Shown here piece after piece: positions 17,907 through 26,383 of a DNA stretch of 64,000 bases. Position 1 is the stretch's first letter, and each line of letters begins with the position of its first letter. The notes beneath the pieces were generated by a model. That model searched no databases. It was given only the letters and a program-made list of their open reading frames with translations, and was not told where the DNA came from. The DNA is taken from contig SFGY01000007.1 in the NCBI GenBank assembly GCA_004556455.1, forward strand, positions 140,758 to 204,757, given 5' to 3'. Source of the stretch: Clostridiales bacterium. Lineage in GTDB: Bacteria > Bacillota > Clostridia > Saccharofermentanales > DTU023. A program made the position numbers and the translations under genes.

Positions 17907-19091
17907 ATGAAAAACCTGAAAAAAAGCTGTGCTCTTTTTGTCCTCTTTGTCCTGCTCTGCAGCTGTCTCGGCGCCTGTGCGGGAGGAGCGACAGGTTCTG
18001 GAACCAGTACATCCACGAATTCAGCACCTGCTGGGAACTCTGATGTAGCAAGCTCTGCAGACTCTACTCAAACAAAAAGCGAGAAGGGCGTAGCGGCTAA
18101 GACTGGCCCGGAGAATGCAGCGCCCGAAGCAGACGAGAGTAAATCAGCGAACCCTGAACCAGGCCAAAAGGAGCTTCACATCGGCATTTTGCAATTCGCT
18201 CAGCATCCCTCCCTGGATAACTGCCGAGAGGGGTTCTTAAAGGGTCTGGCAGAAAGCGGTTTCGTCGAAGGTCAGAATCTCACTGTCGACGTGCAGAATG
18301 CCCAGGCCGACATGGGGATTTGCGGCCAGATCGCTGCCCAGTTTGCCGGAAAAAAGCTTGACCTGATCTGCGCCATTGCGACACCAGCCGCCATGAGTGC
18401 CTATAATGCCGCCCAGAGCAAGGGGATCCCCGTGATTTATACCGCCATCAGCGATCCGGTCGCAGCTCAGCTCGCCGACAGCGATAAAAAACCGCTGGGC
18501 GAGGTGACCGGGACGAGTGACCGTCTGCCCATCAAAGAACAGCTCTCCCTGATTCGTGAAGTCCTTCCTGATGCCAAAAACATCGGCATCCTCTTCAGCA
18601 CCAGCGAAGCCAACTCCGTCTCCATGCTCGAAGTGTATAAAAAGCTGGCACCAGAGTACGGCTTTGAAATTGTCGATAGCGGCATCAGCAGCAGTTCCGA
18701 TATTCCTCTGGCCTGCGATGCCCTTCTCAAAAAGGTCGACGCTCTCAGCAATCTCACCGACAATACCGTTGTCAACTCCCTGCCCCTCATTCTCAGCAAA
18801 GCCAAAGCAAAGAACATTCCCGTTTTTGGCTCAGAAATCGAGCAGGTTCGTCTGGGCTGTCTGGCCTCCGAAGGCATCGAATACATCTCCCTTGGCAGGC
18901 AGACCGGCGCCATGGCCGCAAAAATTCTCCGCGGTGAGGCCAAAGCTTCCGAGCTGCCCTACGAAGAAATCGCCGAAGCCTGCCTCAGCGTAAATCTCCA
19001 GGCCGCCTCTGACCTGGGCATTAAGTTCAGCGACGAGCTCCTCGCCCGTGCCGTAGAAAAATTCACTGAGATCAGCAGCGCAAATAAATAA
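17907..19091 (+). CDS. trpX: Tryptophan ABC transporter substrate-binding lipoprotein TrpX
   Basis: This 394-residue lipoprotein has a signal peptide with lipobox LGAC at Cys24, a Ser/Ala/Glu-rich linker of about 65 residues, and an ABC_sub_bind domain (PF04392 type) from ELHIGILQFAQHPSLDNC to the end. Members next to trpY/trpZ and under Trp T-boxes are assigned to tryptophan uptake, and the TGG specifier upstream agrees. The start at 17907 has GGAG eight bases upstream. A GC-rich hairpin (GTACCGC/GCGGTAC near 17838-17860) lies between the terminator and the gene. Confidence 0.88.
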   Translation: MKNLKKSCALFVLFVLLCSCLGACAGGATGSGTSTSTNSAPAGNSDVASSADSTQTKSEKGVAAKTGPENAAPEADESKSANPEPGQKELHIGILQFAQHPSLDNCREGFLKGLAESGFVEGQNLTVDVQNAQADMGICGQIAAQFAGKKLDLICAIATPAAMSAYNAAQSKGIPVIYTAISDPVAAQLADSDKKPLGEVTGTSDRLPIKEQLSLIREVLPDAKNIGILFSTSEANSVSMLEVYKKLAPEYGFEIVDSGISSSSDIPLACDALLKKVDALSNLTDNTVVNSLPLILSKAKAKNIPVFGSEIEQVRLGCLASEGIEYISLGRQTGAMAAKILRGEAKASELPYEEIAEACLSVNLQAASDLGIKFSDELLARAVEKFTEISSANK

Positions 19092-19170
19092 AACCGCTGC
19101 TCTGCTCATATCAGCTCACGCTCTGCGCCGCCAGCTTCCCCTGCGGCAGTATTAAACTCTTGAGGTGCTC

Positions 19171-20112
19171 ATGGAGATTCTACTTGGCATTCTCGAACAA
19201 GGTCTGACCTATGCCTTTCTGGCCCTCGGCCTCTACTTCGCTTACATCATCCTTGACTTTCCCGACCTTACCGTGGATGGCAGTTTTCCCCTGGGCGCAG
19301 CTGTCAGCGTCTCCCTGAGCCTTGCCGGCCTGCCTCCCCTGCTGACACTGGTGGCCGCCGCGCTTGCCGGGGCCGCCGCTGGCCTCTGCACGGGCCTCAT
19401 TCATGTCAAACTGCGGGTCAAGGATCTGCTTGCCGGTCTCATTATGCAAACGGCCCTCTATACGGTGAACCTCATGATTGCCGGACGATCCAACGTGCCG
19501 ATTTTTGACCGGGATACCCTCTTCCAGAATACCCGTATGGATGCGTTTCTTCCCCCGTCCCTGCAGCCCCTGCGCGTGCTTATCATGATGCTGCCACTGG
19601 TCATTTTAATTAAGCTGGCCTGTGACGCCTTTCTCTCAACCCAGGCCGGTTTTCTTTTAAAGGCCGCAGGCGATAAGCCCAGCCTGGTCTGCAGTCTGGC
19701 GCATGATCCCGGCATGGTCAAAGTAGGAGGACTTGCTCTTGCCAATGCTCTGGTGGCGCTCTCCGGAGCCTGTGTCGCTCAGGAACAGCGTTTTTTTGAA
19801 ATCTCCATGGGTACAGGCGCCATGCTCATGGGCCTGGCCTCAGTGATCCTTGGCCTGAAACTTCTGGAGAGTTTTGGCCGCTTGCGTGAGACCACGAAAG
19901 TCATTTTAGGTTCTGTGATCTACAAGGCAGTCATCGCCTTCGCCATTACTCTGGGCCTGCCGCCCAACGCCTTAAAACTGCTGACGGCCCTGACCTTTCT
20001 CGTGATTCTGGTGGCCGGAAATGGGCAAATGGCTGCACATTTTCGTCGCCTCTTCGGCTTGAGCAAGACCTGCACGGAAAGCAAAACCCAAAAGGAGGCC
20101 AAAGATGCTTGA
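19171..20112 (+). CDS. trpY: Tryptophan ABC transporter permease TrpY
   Basis: This 313-residue membrane protein has eight or more hydrophobic segments and belongs to the BPD_transp_2 permeases found with ABC_sub_bind proteins. The opening GLTYAFLALGLYFAYIILDFPDLTVDGS-type segment (residues about 10-38) is characteristic: the DFPDLTVDGS stretch recurs in this subfamily. The start ATG at 19171 follows GAGG by five bases; a GTG two codons earlier is less likely. The stop overlaps the trpZ start by 8 bases. Confidence 0.87.
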   Translation: MEILLGILEQGLTYAFLALGLYFAYIILDFPDLTVDGSFPLGAAVSVSLSLAGLPPLLTLVAAALAGAAAGLCTGLIHVKLRVKDLLAGLIMQTALYTVNLMIAGRSNVPIFDRDTLFQNTRMDAFLPPSLQPLRVLIMMLPLVILIKLACDAFLSTQAGFLLKAAGDKPSLVCSLAHDPGMVKVGGLALANALVALSGACVAQEQRFFEISMGTGAMLMGLASVILGLKLLESFGRLRETTKVILGSVIYKAVIAFAITLGLPPNALKLLTALTFLVILVAGNGQMAAHFRRLFGLSKTCTESKTQKEAKDA

Positions 20113-20884
20113 ACTGCGTCACATTGACTTGAGCTACAATCGCGGAACTCCCAATGAAGTCCAGCTTTTTGAGGACTTTACTCTCAAGGTGGAAAGCGGA
20201 CAATTTGTCAGCATCGTGGGCAGCAACGGTTCGGGAAAAACCAGCCTGCTCAATCTGCTGAGCGGCCGCTTCCGTCCCCAGAAGGGCGAAATTCTGATCG
20301 ACGGCGAGGACGTGACGAAGCAGGCGGAGCACCTGCATTACCGCAGTCTCAGCCGGGTTTTTCAGGATCCCTCCGCAGGAACTTCCCCCTCCCTGACGCT
20401 GCTGCAAAATCTTGCTCTTGCTGAACATAAAGGGCAGCGCTATGGCCTCAGACCCGGAGTTTCGCGCGAGCGCATGGATGATTACCGCAGCCAGCTGGCC
20501 GCCTTTGGGCTGGGTTTGGAAAACCGGCTCAACGACAAAGTGATAACCCTTTCCGGAGGTCAGCGTCAGGCCGTGGCTCTTCTGATGGCCACTATGACGC
20601 CGATCAAAATTTTGCTCCTGGACGAGCATACGGCCGCCCTGGACCCCAAAACCGCCGAAGCCATTATGCAGCTGACCCATCAGATCATCCGTGAGAAAAA
20701 GCTGACCGCCCTGATGGTCACCCACAATCTGCGTTACAGTCTTCGTTATGGCGACCGTATTCTCATGATGCACGGCGGCAAGATTCTTCTCGATGCGAAC
20801 GGTGAAGCCAAAAAGGTACTGCAGCTGGATGATCTTCTCTCCCGCTTTTACGCGATCAGCATCGAGGCTGGCAACAGCATTTGA
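20105..20884 (+). CDS. trpZ: Tryptophan ABC transporter ATPase TrpZ
   Basis: This 259-residue ABC ATPase has Walker A GSNGSGKTS, signature LSGGQRQ and Walker B ILLLDEHTAALDP. The DEHTAALDP form of Walker B (His after Glu) is typical of the ATPases paired with ABC_sub_bind proteins. It would power the TrpY permease, with TrpX as the receptor. No terminator follows it before the next promoter at 20909. Confidence 0.89.
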   Translation: MLELRHIDLSYNRGTPNEVQLFEDFTLKVESGQFVSIVGSNGSGKTSLLNLLSGRFRPQKGEILIDGEDVTKQAEHLHYRSLSRVFQDPSAGTSPSLTLLQNLALAEHKGQRYGLRPGVSRERMDDYRSQLAAFGLGLENRLNDKVITLSGGQRQAVALLMATMTPIKILLLDEHTAALDPKTAEAIMQLTHQIIREKKLTALMVTHNLRYSLRYGDRILMMHGGKILLDANGEAKKVLQLDDLLSRFYAISIEAGNSI

Positions 20885-20908
20885 ACTCTATAAATTTTAG
20901 CTGCACCC

Positions 20909-20938
20909 TTGTCAGACTTTCCGTGCTTCAGGTATAAT
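20909..20938 (+). promoter_or_regulatory. Promoter of the lysine-riboswitch transcript
   Basis: TTGTCA (20909-20914) and a perfect TATAAT (20933-20938) are 18 bases apart. The start of transcription would lie about 20945, some 40 bases before the riboswitch aptamer. Confidence 0.75.
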
Positions 20939-20982
20939 TGGCTGGCAAAGCAAGCAAACTTACGCAAAAATCTAGCACAATC

Positions 20983-21177
20983 AACAATAGAGGCGCGGCG
21001 TTTGGGTAGTCTTCCAACATTTCCGGACCGGGAAGGGAGATGAAGTCTTCGCCGCCGAAGAGGGAAAGACGGGTCCACGTCTTTTTTCTCTGGTGAAGGG
21101 CAGGAATTGTCCTCCACTGTCATGCCGGGGCATGGAGCGCTATGTGTGAATCTTCACACATAGCCTTTTTCTTTTTG
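20983..21177 (+). promoter_or_regulatory. Lysine riboswitch (L box) with overlapping terminator
   Basis: The conserved L-box blocks occur in order: ATAG-AGGCGCGG (20987-20998), GGGTAGTC (21004-21011), GGGAAGGGAGATGAAG (21030-21045), GCCGCCGAAG (21051-21060), GGCAGGAATTGTCC with CACTGTCAT (about 21099-21123) and GGAGCGCTAT (21134-21143). The lysine fermentation genes follow, which fits the ligand. The closing stem P1 pairs ATAG (20987-20990) with CTAT (21140-21143), and those last bases are also the 5' arm of the terminator. Lysine binding would therefore hinder the terminator and switch the operon on. The blocks are seen; the ligand is known for the class; the ON logic is inference. Confidence 0.88.
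21139..21177 (+). terminator. Riboswitch-linked intrinsic terminator
   Basis: GCTATGTGTGAA (21139-21150) and TTCACACATAGC (21153-21164) form a near-perfect stem followed by CTTTTTCTTTTT. Its first five bases are shared with P1 of the lysine aptamer. Confidence 0.88.
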
Positions 21178-21344
21178 CGGAACTTTTGTCTGAGAGCTTC
21201 TTCGCAAAGCTGTGCTCTGAGAAAAGCTGTGCTCCAGGCTGAGTTGTACTCAAAGCTGAGTTGTCTAAGCTTTTAAGCTACTTTTAAGCTATTAGTGAAA
21301 CGCTATAAGTTAAAAAAAATAAAGTCATAAAGGAGAAACGAAGT
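21178..21344 (+). other. Leader between terminator and kal
   Basis: This 167-base stretch has short direct repeats (AAGCTGTGCTC and AGCTGAGTTGT-like copies between 21205 and 21270, and AAGCTTTTAAGCT). An A-rich tract precedes the AAGGAGAAACG ribosome site of kal. No gene is seen. Confidence 0.4.
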
Positions 21345-21728
21345 ATGGAAGATGTTGTCATCCGTTTACGCATGAGTCAGGGAGACGCCCACTATGGCGG
21401 AAATCTGGTCGATGGGGCCAAAATGCTGCAGCTTTTCGGCGACGTGGCGACCGAACTCCTCATCCGCCGCGACGGCGACGAAGGTCTCTTTGTTGCCTAC
21501 GATCTCGTTGAATTTAAAGCTCCCGTGTATGCCGGAGATTATATTGAGGCCCGCGGCCGCATTGAAAAGGAAGGGAACAGCTCTCGTTCGATGAGCTTTG
21601 AAGCTTATAAAGTCATCACCGCCCGTCCGGATATCTCTGCTTCAGCCTGCGATGTCCTGGATGAGCCTCTGCTCGTCTGCCGTGCCCATGGCACCTGCGT
21701 CACACCAAAAACAAATCAGCGCAAATAA
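21345..21728 (+). CDS. kal: 3-aminobutyryl-CoA ammonia lyase
   Basis: This 127-residue hot-dog fold protein begins MEDVVIRLRMSQGDAHYGGNLVDGA, the typical start of Kal. It removes ammonia from L-3-aminobutyryl-CoA to give crotonyl-CoA, the last specific step of lysine fermentation. The conserved AHYGGNLVDGA segment (about residues 15-25) carries active-site residues in this family. It is the first gene of the riboswitch-controlled cluster, with AAGGAG upstream, and kce follows after 38 bases. Confidence 0.92.
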   Translation: MEDVVIRLRMSQGDAHYGGNLVDGAKMLQLFGDVATELLIRRDGDEGLFVAYDLVEFKAPVYAGDYIEARGRIEKEGNSSRSMSFEAYKVITARPDISASACDVLDEPLLVCRAHGTCVTPKTNQRK

Positions 21729-21766
21729 ACGTCCAATATTCATAAAGCAAAGTTCAAGGAGGTTTT

Positions 21767-22621
21767 ATGTCTGCTCAGAAAAGAAAAGTCATCATCACGG
21801 CTGCCATCAGCGGGGCCGAAGTCACCCAGGAAATGAACCCCAACGTTCCCTATACCCTGGAACAGTATGTGCGTGAGGCAAAGGGCGCAGCACAGGCCGG
21901 CGCCTCCATCATCCATCTTCATGCGAGATTCGACGATGGCACGCCCACCCAGGACCGCGAGCGTTTCCGCGTCCTCATCGACGGCATCCGCGAGGCCTGC
22001 CCCGAGGTCATTATTCAGCCGTCCACCGGCGGCGCAACGGGCATGTCTGCTGACGAACGCCTGCAGCCCCTCGAACTTGATCCTGAGATGGCAAGCCTCG
22101 ACGCCGGCACTTTAAACTTTGGCGGCGACGAGATCTTCGTCAATACCGAAAATATGATCATCGACTTTGCCGCCCGCATGCAGAAGCGCGGTGTGATGCC
22201 TGAAATCGAGGTTTTCGACAAGAGCATGATTGACATGGCTCTGCGCCTCCACCGCAAGGGCAAGATCGTTGCACCGCTGCACTTTAATCTGGTTATGGGC
22301 GTCAATGGCGGCATCACCGGAACCCCGCGCGACCTGGAATTCCTCGTGCACTCCCTGCCTGACGATGCCACCTTTACGGTTTCCGGCGTCGGCCAGAGCC
22401 AGCTCAGCATGAACGTCATGGCCATGCTTCTCGGCGGTCATGTGCGCGTCGGCTTTGAGGACAACCTGATGATGGATCGCGGCGTGCTCGCTGACTCCAA
22501 CGCCCAATTTGTCGAGCGCATCGTGCGCATCGCCCATGAACTCAATCTGGAAATCGCCACGCCCTCAGAGGCCCGCGAAATCCTGCGCATTGACGAACAC
22601 AAAAAGCTGCGCAGCATTTAA
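21767..22621 (+). CDS. kce: 3-keto-5-aminohexanoate cleavage enzyme
   Basis: This 284-residue protein belongs to the BKACE (DUF849) family. It shows the metal-binding pair HLH at residues 50-52 and the TGGATGMSADERL segment near residue 86. It condenses 3-keto-5-aminohexanoate with acetyl-CoA and cleaves it to acetoacetate and L-3-aminobutyryl-CoA, using a divalent metal. The ribosome site AAGGAGG is strong. Position between kal and kdd supports this member of a family that acts on many beta-keto acids. Confidence 0.94.
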   Translation: MSAQKRKVIITAAISGAEVTQEMNPNVPYTLEQYVREAKGAAQAGASIIHLHARFDDGTPTQDRERFRVLIDGIREACPEVIIQPSTGGATGMSADERLQPLELDPEMASLDAGTLNFGGDEIFVNTENMIIDFAARMQKRGVMPEIEVFDKSMIDMALRLHRKGKIVAPLHFNLVMGVNGGITGTPRDLEFLVHSLPDDATFTVSGVGQSQLSMNVMAMLLGGHVRVGFEDNLMMDRGVLADSNAQFVERIVRIAHELNLEIATPSEAREILRIDEHKKLRSI

Positions 22622-22696
22622 GCTCGATGACCGCTGGTCTCAGCCTTAAAAATATTTATATAAATTCTTATTAAAGAAATCAGGAGGAAAACATTT

Positions 22697-23731
22697 ATGG
22701 CCAAAGGCAACAAGTACGGCGCTCACCGCGTCATCGAACCGCAGGGACTGCTCCCTCAGGCAGCAAAAAAGATCGACAACACGATGGAAATTTATGATAA
22801 CGAGATTCTCGTGGATGTCTCCGCTCTGAACATCGACTCGGCCAGCTTTCACCAGCTCTGGGAAGCCGCCGGTCACGATGAAGAAAAATTAAAACAGTCA
22901 ATCCTCGATATCGTCGCCGAGCGCGGCAAAATGCAGAACCCTGTCACAGGTTCCGGCGGAATGCTCATGGGCACCATTGCCCAGATCGGCAAGGACCTGA
23001 AGGATCGCGACGTCAAGGTGGGCGACCGCATTGCGACCCTGGTCTCCCTCTCAACCACTCCCCTGCAAATTAAAAAGATCCTGAAGGTTTACCCCCAGAT
23101 CGACCGCGTCGAGATTGAGGGCCAGGCCATTCTCTTCGAGAGCGGCATCTACGCAAAGCTGCCGGAAGACATGAGTGAAAACCTCGCTCTCGCGGCTCTG
23201 GACGTGGCCGGCGCTCCAGCCCAGACGGCCAATATCGTCAAACCTAATGATTCTGTGCTGATTCTCGGCGCTGGCGGCAAGAGCGGTATGCTCATTGCTT
23301 ATGAGGCCATGAAACGTGTCGGGCCCTGCGGCAATGTGGTTGGCATGAGCCATAATGACCGTCCGAAGGACACCCTCCTGAATAATCACTTTGTCCATCA
23401 ATTCTTTGTCGCCGATGCGAAGAACCCCGTCGAAGTCCTTGACAAGGCCCTTGCCTGCAATAACGGCAAAGAGTATGACGTCGCCATCAACGTGGTCAAC
23501 ATCGACGGCACCGAGATGTCCAGCATCCTGCCCGTGCGCGACGGCGGCCTCGTTTACTTCTTCAGCATGGCCACCAGCTTTACCCGCGCGGCTCTGGGCG
23601 CTGAGGGCGTCGGCAAGGATGTCACCATGATCATGGGCAACGGCTATACCAAAAACCATGCCGAAATCACCCTCTCCGAACTCCGCGAGTGCCCTGCGCT
23701 GAAGGAGTATTTCGAAAAGCACTATCTCTGA
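22697..23731 (+). CDS. kdd: L-erythro-3,5-diaminohexanoate dehydrogenase
   Basis: This 344-residue protein begins MAKGNKYGAHRVIEPQGLLPQAA, the usual Kdd start. It contains a dinucleotide-binding segment SVLILGAGGKSGML near residue 190. It oxidises 3,5-diaminohexanoate to 3-keto-5-aminohexanoate with NAD(P)+, giving reducing power for butyrate formation. Length matches the family (about 340-350). A gap of 189 bases, without obvious structure, separates it from kamA. Confidence 0.94.
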   Translation: MAKGNKYGAHRVIEPQGLLPQAAKKIDNTMEIYDNEILVDVSALNIDSASFHQLWEAAGHDEEKLKQSILDIVAERGKMQNPVTGSGGMLMGTIAQIGKDLKDRDVKVGDRIATLVSLSTTPLQIKKILKVYPQIDRVEIEGQAILFESGIYAKLPEDMSENLALAALDVAGAPAQTANIVKPNDSVLILGAGGKSGMLIAYEAMKRVGPCGNVVGMSHNDRPKDTLLNNHFVHQFFVADAKNPVEVLDKALACNNGKEYDVAINVVNIDGTEMSSILPVRDGGLVYFFSMATSFTRAALGAEGVGKDVTMIMGNGYTKNHAEITLSELRECPALKEYFEKHYL

Positions 23732-23920
23732 TCTGAGCGCGTGGCGAGGGCAGGCCTATTGCACACGTAAGACACAGATCCCACGGATCACACGGGAGCG
23801 AGGAGATGCAAGCCACCCTCCTCGCCTCCCCTTTATCACTCCCGGAGCAGAAACAGCGATCTTTTGAACGCAAATGCAGTCCGAGCTCGCTGTCGCTTTC
23901 GGGTGAAGGAGAACCTTAAG

Positions 23921-25219
23921 ATGAATGCCAACGAAAAATACATCAACCGCAAGGGAGAAGCCCGCCGTCGCGAGCTTTTTCCCGACGTGTCCGACAAAGA
24001 CTGGAATGACTGGCACTGGCAGGTCAGCCACCGCATTGACAGTATCGATCAACTGAAAAAACTCCTGCCCATGAGTGAAGAGCAGCTGGCCGGGGCCGAA
24101 AAGGCTCTGCAACTCTTTCGCATGGCGATCACCCCTTATTATCTGACCTTGATTGACCCCGAAGATCCCTTTGATCCGGTGAGGCAGCAATCCGTGCCGA
24201 CCGCCGATGAGGCCTGGCGCGCCCCCGAAGATCTCGTCGACCCCCTGGAAGAGGACGAAGATTCTCCGGTTCCCGGCCTGACGCATCGTTATCCGGACCG
24301 CGTACTCTTCCTCATCACCGACATGTGCTCCATGTACTGCCGCCACTGCACCCGCCGCCGCCTCGCCGGCCAGAAGGATGGCGCCAGGAGCCAGGCGGAT
24401 ATCGATGCCTGCATCGACTACATCCGCAATAAGCCGATGGTGCGCGATGTCCTGCTTTCCGGCGGCGACGCTCTGCTCATGGGCGATGAACGCCTCGAAT
24501 ACATTCTGCGCAAGCTGCGCGAGATCGATCACGTGGAGGTCATACGCCTCGGCAGCCGCACCCCGGTCGTCCTGCCCCAGCGCATCACGCCTGAACTTTG
24601 CGCCATGCTGAAAAAATACCATCCGGTCTGGCTCAACACGCATTTCAATCACCCCAATGAAATCACCCCCGAGAGCCAGGAGGCCTGCGCGCGCCTGGCC
24701 GACGCGGGCATTCCTCTGGGCAACCAGTCCGTCCTGCTGCGCGGCGTCAACGACTGTGTTCATGTCATGCGCAAGCTTGTGAACGGCCTTGTTTACATTC
24801 GCGTGCGTCCTTACTACATCTACCAGTGCGACCTCTCGCTGGGACTTTCGCACTTCCGCACCCCGGTCTCCAAAGGCATCGAGATCATTGAAGGTCTGCG
24901 TGGCCATACCTCCGGCTTCTGTGTACCCACCTTTGTCGTGGACGCTCCGGGCGGCGGCGGTAAAATTCCCGTCATGCCGGACTACGTCATTTCGCAGAAC
25001 CCCGGGCATGTCGTCCTGCGCAACTACGAGGGGGTCATCACCACCTACAAAGAGCCGGAAACTTATCACCAGGACTGCCACTGCGAGGTTTGCAGCGGCC
25101 AGCGCAAGGTCATCAACGTCGGCGTCTCCAAGCTTCTGGCCGGAGATGAGATGTGCATTGAACCGAAAGTTCTCCTGCGCAAAGTCAAAGTCGATGACGA
25201 ACACAATTATTACGAATAA
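23921..25219 (+). CDS. kamA: L-lysine 2,3-aminomutase
   Basis: This 432-residue radical SAM enzyme moves the alpha-amino group of L-lysine to C3, giving L-beta-lysine. The iron-sulfur motif CSMYCRHC uses Cys136, Cys140 and Cys143. The PLP lysine lies in DAPGGGGKIPVMP at Lys348. A C-terminal Cys cluster (DCHCEVCSGQ) would bind the structural metal. The start at 23921 has AAGGAG nine bases upstream; a longer in-frame start at 23864 lacks one and adds no family sequence. It is the entry enzyme of the pathway in this operon. Confidence 0.96.
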   Translation: MNANEKYINRKGEARRRELFPDVSDKDWNDWHWQVSHRIDSIDQLKKLLPMSEEQLAGAEKALQLFRMAITPYYLTLIDPEDPFDPVRQQSVPTADEAWRAPEDLVDPLEEDEDSPVPGLTHRYPDRVLFLITDMCSMYCRHCTRRRLAGQKDGARSQADIDACIDYIRNKPMVRDVLLSGGDALLMGDERLEYILRKLREIDHVEVIRLGSRTPVVLPQRITPELCAMLKKYHPVWLNTHFNHPNEITPESQEACARLADAGIPLGNQSVLLRGVNDCVHVMRKLVNGLVYIRVRPYYIYQCDLSLGLSHFRTPVSKGIEIIEGLRGHTSGFCVPTFVVDAPGGGGKIPVMPDYVISQNPGHVVLRNYEGVITTYKEPETYHQDCHCEVCSGQRKVINVGVSKLLAGDEMCIEPKVLLRKVKVDDEHNYYE

Positions 25220-26282
25220 ACGGCCCACATCCGCGGAACTCCTTGAGCTCACGGGGGTCCGTGAGCTCTCTTCTCTCGCCTTCATCGGTCTTTCCAAGAA
25301 TGCGGGCAAGACGAGCAGTCTTAACCACCTGCTCATGGCCTGTATGAATGAAGGTTTTGAACGGCCTCTGGCCCTGACCTCCATCGGCCGCGATGGCGAG
25401 GAAAGCGACGTCGTCACCCAGACGGAAAAGCCCCGCATCTATGCCCCGGCAGGGAGTCTGCTGCTCACGGCGACCGGTTCTCTGCAGCGCTCCGACGCCC
25501 TGCTGGACATTCTTGAATTAAGTGGGATATATACGGCTTTTGGCGAAATTGCCCTCTGCCGTGTGCTCATTTCCGGCTATGTCGAACTGGCCGGGCCCTC
25601 CATGGCTCAGGAGCTGAAACTGTGCGAAGCCCTTTTGCGCCGGACTGCGCCGGACGCCCTTTATCTCATCGACGGCGCGCTGTCGCGGCGTTCACCTGCC
25701 GGTGGAGGCCTCAGTGAAGCGGCTGTGCTGGCCTTTAATGCCGGCCACAGCGGGCGCATCTCAGAGCTGCTGCACTCCTGCCGGCACGCTCTGCGGCTGT
25801 TAACCCTGCCAGCCGTTGATCTGGATCTTCAAAGGAAATTGGCCTCTGCCCTCGGAGAGAATCAGGAAGATCTTCGTGCACTTGCCCTGGGAAAAAACGA
25901 AAGCTTCCGCCCGCTTCGCCTACATACGCTCCTGGGCGGTGACGAACTGCGCGATTTCGTCGACAGCTCCGATCGCGGACTTATGTTGCGAGGAGCCCTC
26001 ACGGACCGCAGCGCTACGGCCCTGCTAAAAGCGCGGAGGGCACGCTCTTTCCGCCTCATTGCCGAGGACGGCACGCGTATTTTTCTCAGCCCCGCCAAGC
26101 TGAGAGAGCTGGAAACTGCGGGCATCGAACTGAACGTTCTCTGCCCCCTGCGCCTGCTCTGGCTGGCCTTTAATCCCCGCCTGGATGACGGCAGTCCCCT
26201 CTCGTCCACGGAGATTCTGCCCCGGCTTCAGGCCGAATTGCCCCTGCCGGTTTTCGATCTCGGCCCGGCCCTCATGGTCTAG
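25194..26282 (+). CDS. kamB: Lysine 5,6-aminomutase reactivase subunit KamB
   Basis: This 362-residue protein overlaps the end of kamA by 26 bases. It has an early P-loop, IGLSKNAGKTS (residues 31-41), and little else that is widely conserved. In lysine fermentation clusters a gene of this form sits between kamA and kamC and is assigned to reactivation of the B12-dependent 5,6-aminomutase, together with KamC. That role is from the family, not from motifs here. The ATG at 25194 has only a weak ribosome site, so it may depend on kamA translation. The frame continues upstream inside kamA, but that part is not real coding sequence. Confidence 0.8.
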   Translation: MTNTIITNKRPTSAELLELTGVRELSSLAFIGLSKNAGKTSSLNHLLMACMNEGFERPLALTSIGRDGEESDVVTQTEKPRIYAPAGSLLLTATGSLQRSDALLDILELSGIYTAFGEIALCRVLISGYVELAGPSMAQELKLCEALLRRTAPDALYLIDGALSRRSPAGGGLSEAAVLAFNAGHSGRISELLHSCRHALRLLTLPAVDLDLQRKLASALGENQEDLRALALGKNESFRPLRLHTLLGGDELRDFVDSSDRGLMLRGALTDRSATALLKARRARSFRLIAEDGTRIFLSPAKLRELETAGIELNVLCPLRLLWLAFNPRLDDGSPLSSTEILPRLQAELPLPVFDLGPALMV

Positions 26283-26300
26283 ATCCCAGTCGGCCCGCTT

Positions 26301-26370
26301 GGCCAGGGAGTTTAGACCGAGAAGTTTAGGCCGAAAGTTTAGGCCTGGAATTTCAGGCCGGGAAGTTTAG
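26301..26370 (+). repeat. Five degenerate 14-bp tandem repeats between kamB and kamC
   Basis: Five units of 13-15 bases follow one another directly, with consensus GCCGGGAAGTTTAG (26301, 26316, 26330, 26343, 26357). The last unit runs into the kamC ribosome site AAAGGAG. Confidence 0.75.
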
Positions 26371-26383
26371 AAAGGAGTTTATC

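Noticed and set aside
23756..25438. Long minus-strand frame (560 codons) opposite kamA and kamB.
   Set aside because: KamA on the plus strand has its full set of catalytic motifs; the antisense frame is long only because of GC-rich third positions.
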